Positions 59,558-64,000 of a DNA stretch of 64,000 nucleotides are shown here, in pieces. The stretch lies in contig CM059622.1 in the NCBI GenBank assembly GCA_030435675.1, positions 5,890,001 to 5,954,000 of the forward strand, given 5' to 3'. A model generated the notes under the pieces. The model had not been told where the DNA came from. It saw nothing but the letters and a program-made list of their open reading frames with translations, and made no database searches. This DNA comes from Steinernema hermaphroditum. Lineage: Eukaryota; Nematoda; Chromadorea; Rhabditida; Steinernematidae. Within the stretch, counting starts at the first letter, position 1. Every line of letters begins with the position of its first letter. The position numbers were made by a program, and so were the translations under genes.

Positions 59558-60091
59558 TGGAAATTGTCTACAGATTGTCTAGAGGAGCGTGCTTTGGAAC
59601 TTGCTGTTTGAATTGAGTCGGTCGTTCTTCGACAATAAGTAACGATGCACTTTTGTTCCTAAGATTTTGTGCACTGCTGAGGAGTACTAATTTTGCTTTC
59701 TAGAAACCTGTTCGTCTAAAATGATCTCAGTTCAGAATTTTGAATCTCTCGCGACGCCGTTCTTGTGCCTCCTTCTAAACAAAGATCGCGAATTGTGACT
59801 TTGGCCAAGCACCGCCCCTTCACCTCATTTAAGTCGTGGCTTTTGCAGCAAGAAGCACCTGTACCTTCGACTCTTGCCCCTTCAAAGGACAAAGTCCGGT
59901 CCATGTTTTGAACGTGCTCTTGGTCATTATAATCGTCCGCCCCCTTCCAACGCACTGGCCAACAACACGTCGCAGAATTGGTTATTAAATCCGAAATGAG
60001 ATTTACGCGCTAAATCGAGATCGAAGTGTGCATTTTGATTAATTTCTCCTTGCGGGGTCGTTAGGTCCCCCGATCTCTGAGTCGCCCAAAG
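59558..60091. other. Divergent promoter region
   Basis: Between the small TM gene (-) and the GPCR (+). No coding sequence identified. Confidence 0.5.
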
Positions 60092-61272
60092 ATGTCCGTC
60101 GACGACACGGTCTCCTTCTCCGTGTTCCGCCTCGTCGCCATGACCATCTCGATCGCCGGAAACTCGCTCATCCTCTTCGTCATCCTCTACAACTCAAAAA
60201 TCAAGCGTAAAGGGACCAATTTGCTCTTCGCGCAGCTCGCTTTCGCGGATCTCATCGTCGGTGGGGTGTCCCTTCTGCTCCGTGTACACATAGTGCTTTA
60301 GGAATCGGCACAGGCATAAGAGGAATCTCGACGATAGTCTTCAAATCGAACAACGTGACCCTCTTTGATAAGGGCCTCTGCCTCATTCTTGGCTCCCCTA
60401 CCGTCCTCGGAATCCATTTGAGCCAAACGACGATGATGGCCATCGCTATAGATCGCTTCCTCTGCATACAGTACCCGTTTCTCTACCGTAATCTGGTAAC
60501 ATCGCATTGTTCGAAACACACCTACGGGCGATTTCAGGAAACTCATCGCTTCTGCTTTGTCCGCTTCTTGATCTGTCTTGCCTACTCCCTGTTGGGAACG
60601 TTTCTTCCCTACGTCGACTACCCTCACGACGAACTCTCGGAGCTCTGCTCCACTGGGAGTTCGATCCCCTACTGGTACGCCGTCTACTGGACGGTCTTCG
60701 GAACGCTCTTCACACTTTATATTTTTGGTGAGCATGTAAATGTGCATTAGGACTAATTTGGTCTCTGGCATCTAAAAAGTCCGTTCACGAACAGATCTGA
60801 TTTCGACCAGTCCACTTTCAACTTTCTGAAAGAAGCAGGATTCGCACGCTTTCATGCACCTTTATACAGCAAAAATTCCGAGAAAACGTACTTTTCAGTG
60901 CTGTACGGCGTCATCTACGTCCTCTACAAGCGCTCGGTCTCGCAGCGCCGCGTGGCCCTGCAGCGGCACATCTTCGTGACCATCTCCATCATCCTCGTCT
61001 TCTACTTCAGCCTTTGCTTCATCCCCAACGTCATCCTCGTCGTCATCAACCTGGCTGCGATGTCCTCCAGCGTCTATGGCCACGTCTCGCTCCTCATCGC
61101 CGTCGGCAGCGCCGTCAACGCATCGGTTAACGTCTTCATCTACGGCTTCAAACACCCCGAGATCAGAGGAGAGCTCAGGAAAGTCGCCAGAACGGTCTGC
61201 TTCTCGAGGCTGTCGACGGTGATCTCCATGACCGATTCGTCCAAGAACTATCGCGAGGCCACGAGAAGCTAG
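60092..61272 (+). CDS. Rhodopsin-class GPCR, nematode SRSX-like
   Basis: Exons 60092-60260, 60302-60495, 60538-60727 and 60899-61272 join in frame to 308 aa with seven hydrophobic segments. TM1 has SIAGNSLILFVILYN (GN motif), TM2 AQLAFADLIVG, and TM3 ends in AIAIDRFLCIQYPFLYRN (DRF in place of DRY). TM7 has VNVFIYGFKHPEIR in place of NPxxY. The very short N-terminus without a signal peptide and the IDRF...P..Y pattern suggest the SRSX chemoreceptor family or a peptide-receptor relative. The ligand cannot be predicted. Confidence 0.82.
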
Positions 61273-62489
61273 ATTCCTCTTCCCATCGATGGTCAGGTGT
61301 TATATTTCATCAGTAAACTAATTACCCGGCTAGCCAGATGGCAGATGCCGATTGTTTTCGTGCCAGGCACCTAGTGGAACGGAGTAGCGTCCTAGAAGTG
61401 CAAAGTACGCGCGACGGTCACACGCCGCTTTAATGACCAAGTAGCCGTTAATCGCTTGAGAAACGGCGCTTACGCCGAGGGAACTCCGGTTCCTTAGGAC
61501 TTTCTCAGGGATCACTTTTTTGGGTCGCCGCGTCCACACACTTCGCCGACGGCCATTTGACCGTTGCAGCAATGTTTCACGCACAATAAAAACACACAAA
61601 TCGTGAGGAAGGAATGCGGAAGTGGGATGAGATCATTGTGGCTCATTTCTATCGTCGATGCGGTCCAGTAGTATTGCCTTCCAGTTAAGTGAGCTTCGAA
61701 TCAACGTTTTATTCGAACAAAATAATTCAATGAAATGAGTGACAGAAGGATCTTGATGTACCGACACAAGCGTTTTTTTGACAAAAGAGAGCAAACGGAA
61801 GGTTTAGATTCTAAGCACGTGTGAGGCAAGCGCAGCGAGCTTATATACAATTTGCATACGTGCTAAATCCAGGCTCCATGTCGTCTATCGCCCGGTTGAG
61901 ATACCGGGATCAGCAGGCTGGTGACTGTAGTGGCCAATGAGGGAAGACGTTGCACATAAACCAACCTCCATACAGAGCCGAGCTCGCTTCTCCAGCTCTT
62001 CTTGCATCTTAAATAGGCAAAAACTAGACACAGACAGTCAAATGAGATAAGCGGTTTACAGAGACGTAGACATAGAACAGGTGGTCGTGTTGGGACCAGA
62101 CCTGTCCCTACTTCCGAGCCATATAGCGTCTATTTCTACTACGTTCAATTAGTGGAATTATGCATTTTGTGAAGCCAGTCACCAAATTCGACAGTAAGAC
62201 TTGCAAGGCCTATCATCTGGCACTTACCCGAGGTGAACCACACTGTTTGTTTGTTTATTCGATAACTTATCCAATAGGACATACTATTCAGATCACTGCG
62301 GGCAAATCTCAAAACAAAGTCTCTCAGAATATTCTGGCCAGGCGACTCTTCGGCTCCACGGTCGCGAATCTGGCGGTCATCACACGGGAAGGCGACCTCA
62401 TTGGACTTCTTCTTCTGCCATTGGCACCGACGATCTGGTCTGCCCTCGTGGCCGCGTTCATCTCGGCGTCGCTGAGGGTCTCTTGGGCG
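61273..62489. other. Convergent intergenic DNA
   Basis: Both flanking genes end here. A small hairpin CCCGGT-6 nt-ACCGGG lies at 61890-61907. The 62331-62489 stretch is open on the minus strand and probably 3' UTR of the Pro-rich gene. Confidence 0.45.
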
Positions 62490-63862
62490 TCAAGCGACTT
62501 CGGCTTCTAAAAGGGACAATCGAGGGTGAAGGCGAAAGTGGGGACTCGCCTTGAACGCGCTCGGAGACGTTTCATTCGCGTCGGCGCGCGCACTTTCGCG
62601 CAGCGGAACGGCGATTCCTAAAGGAGAAGTGGGTCAGTGCGTGCCGCGGCGTCAATGGGGCGTTTACCTGAGACGCAGTAGGTGCCCTGCTGGTTGAGGC
62701 GTCCGTCCACCGTCTTCAGGAAGACCACCTCGTAGCGGCCGTTGCCCTGGGGGCGCGCGTTCGCCGCCGCGCACTCCATCAGCGCGCACTTCTCCGCCGC
62801 CGACGCCGTCGTCTCGTTCCTCGACGTCGACAACGCCTCGCCCGTGCACACCTAAACACACACACCGGGGTTACGGTAGCTGAGAGGTGCGGCGCGCCTG
62901 GTTGTAGTAGGTCATGTAGTTGAAGTCGACCTTCTCCTCTTCTTCCTGCTCCTTCAGAATCGCCGCGTACTCCTGACTCGACGCCTCCAGAGGCGCTTCC
63001 GTATACGAAGCGATCTTCGTGGCGGGAGTCGTGTAGATACCGTACTCCTCTGTGGAGACTTCGGTGTCGTAGACGGACTCGGTCGCCTTCACGTGGTACT
63101 CGGGCACGGTACCGTAGTTGTCGAGGTTTCCCGCCTTGAAGACGTCTTCGTCGGGCTTGTAGATCTCTTTGGACTCGGTCTCAGAAGGCGCGGCGGGAGC
63201 CACCTCGTACTCAGGGAGGTACTGTGAGGGTTCCGGGGTCTGGGCCGGAGGGGGTGCAGGGAGGTAGTTAACCACCTGGGGCTGAGGCGCCTCGGGCACG
63301 ATGGGCTTCACGTAGCCGAGCTTCGAGGTCTGGTCGATGTAGGTGGGCTGCTCCACACTGGGCTGCTCCACGGAGTTATAGCTGATCTCCTGAGGGTAGG
63401 AGGGCTGAATGAGCGTTGGATACTGGTTCTGCACGGCGGGAAGCGGCGGCGGAGGCGGTGCAGGCACGTAGGAGGCGTAGGAGCCCGAGTAGGAGATCGG
63501 AGCGGGCGCCGGAGCCGGCGCAACGGCGGCGTATCCACAAGAGGCTGTGGGACAGGGTAGAGGAGCAGGGGCCGGAACATAGACCGGAGCGGGAGGGGGC
63601 GGTGGAGGGGGAGCCGGGGCGACGTATGCTGGAAGGGAGAAAGTGACCTTGGAGCCGAAAAGAGGACCCTACCGTCTTGTGAGAAGCTAGTCGGAGGCGG
63701 CGGACACGCTCCACAAGTGGATCCACCGGTGCAGCCACAGGCGTTGGGCACACCTAAAGTCGCAAATTTAAATGTCTCGACGGGGGTTCGCTTGGGGTCA
63801 CCTGAGGGGATGCAGGCGAAAGCGAGGGCGAGTAGCGAGGCGGCGACGATCAGCGATCGCAT
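62490..63862 (-). CDS. Pro-rich secreted protein with Cys-bearing C-terminus
   Basis: The signal peptide MRSLIVAASLLALAFACIPS is followed by a Cys motif (CGCTGGSTCGACPPPPTS). A long Pro/Ala/Tyr-rich region (YVAPAPPPPPPPP, then PCPTASCGYAAVAPAPAPAP) and an acidic linker come next. A globular-looking exon follows (VCTGEALSTSRNETTASAAE, CALMECAAANARPQGNGRYE, TYCVS), then a very short last exon E-A-E-V-A to TGA 62490-62492. The layout (signal, Pro-rich spacer, small Cys domain) recalls nematode ground-like and cuticle-associated proteins, but I see no clear ground-like signature. The join near 62865 is troublesome: the obvious donor at 62871 leaves phase 2 while the next exon needs phase 0. A phase-0 donor at KEQEEEEK|GTCGAC would solve it. 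Confidence 0.6.
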
Positions 63863-64000
63863 CGTCGACGTCTTCTGAAGTGAGGAGGAAAGTGATCGCC
63901 CGTTTTATACGCAAATTCGCTTCACGCGCGATTGGCCACGGGCGCCGTTTGGCGCAACGTTGGTCAGTGGGTCAGAAGGAGGACGTCGTGGTCAGGAAAG

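Noticed and set aside
62331..62489. Terminal exon reading KPKSLDAQETLSDAEM...
   Set aside because: The upstream exon leaves phase 1, which gives E-A-E-V-A and a stop; the open stretch is then 3' UTR.

Overview
The window is nuclear DNA from a nematode, most likely a rhabditid-type worm. Introns are short (about 40-60 bp is common) with TTTCAG-like acceptors. Several start codons follow directly on an orphan acceptor with no visible upstream exon, which is what spliced-leader trans-splicing looks like. The gene set is also nematode in character: a BLI-4-type convertase with swapped 3' ends, a worm-clade Argonaute, an MSP-domain protein, and short Tyr/Gly-rich secreted peptides. Coding exons are GC-rich at third positions and introns and intergenic DNA are AT-richer, which helped place exons by hand.

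Layout: 0.2-5.3 kb (-) BLI-4-like proprotein convertase with three alternative C-termini; 5.3-9.8 kb intergenic; 9.8-13.0 kb (+) eIF3 subunit C; 13.5-15.5 kb (+) homogentisate 1,2-dioxygenase behind a TATA box; 15.8-19.2 kb (-) Argonaute; 19.2-21.9 kb repeats and a mariner-like relic; 21.9-23.9 kb (-) four-TM membrane protein; 24-36 kb gene-poor DNA holding a 1.6 kb foldback transposon; 36-40.6 kb (+) GABA-A-type chloride-channel subunit; 41.2-47.3 kb (-) pyruvate kinase with two mutually exclusive exons; 48.6-49.7 kb a second foldback element with a minisatellite inside its inverted repeats; 50.5-56.1 kb a cluster of five small secreted peptide genes (four His-rich, one Gly/Tyr-rich) interleaved with an MSP-domain gene and a membrane-protein gene; 56.7-58.9 kb (+) USP4/15-type deubiquitinase; 59.1-59.5 kb (-) small membrane protein; 60.1-61.3 kb (+) GPCR; 62.5-63.9 kb (-) Pro-rich secreted protein.

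The most novel item is the peptide cluster. Its four His-rich members share a signal peptide ending in E-A-Q, a His/Tyr/Gly-rich middle and a C-terminal block built round GFLGLFPHWH. All five genes are intronless with a TATA-like box 35-60 bp before the ATG. The divergent pair at 55 kb is controlled by an inverted duplication of about 64 bp. These look like rapidly duplicating secreted effectors, with cuticle, metal-binding or antimicrobial roles all possible. The pyruvate kinase alternative exons and the two foldback elements are the next best leads.

All exon joins were made by eye from reading frame, splice consensus and protein-family knowledge; no alignment or transcript data were available.
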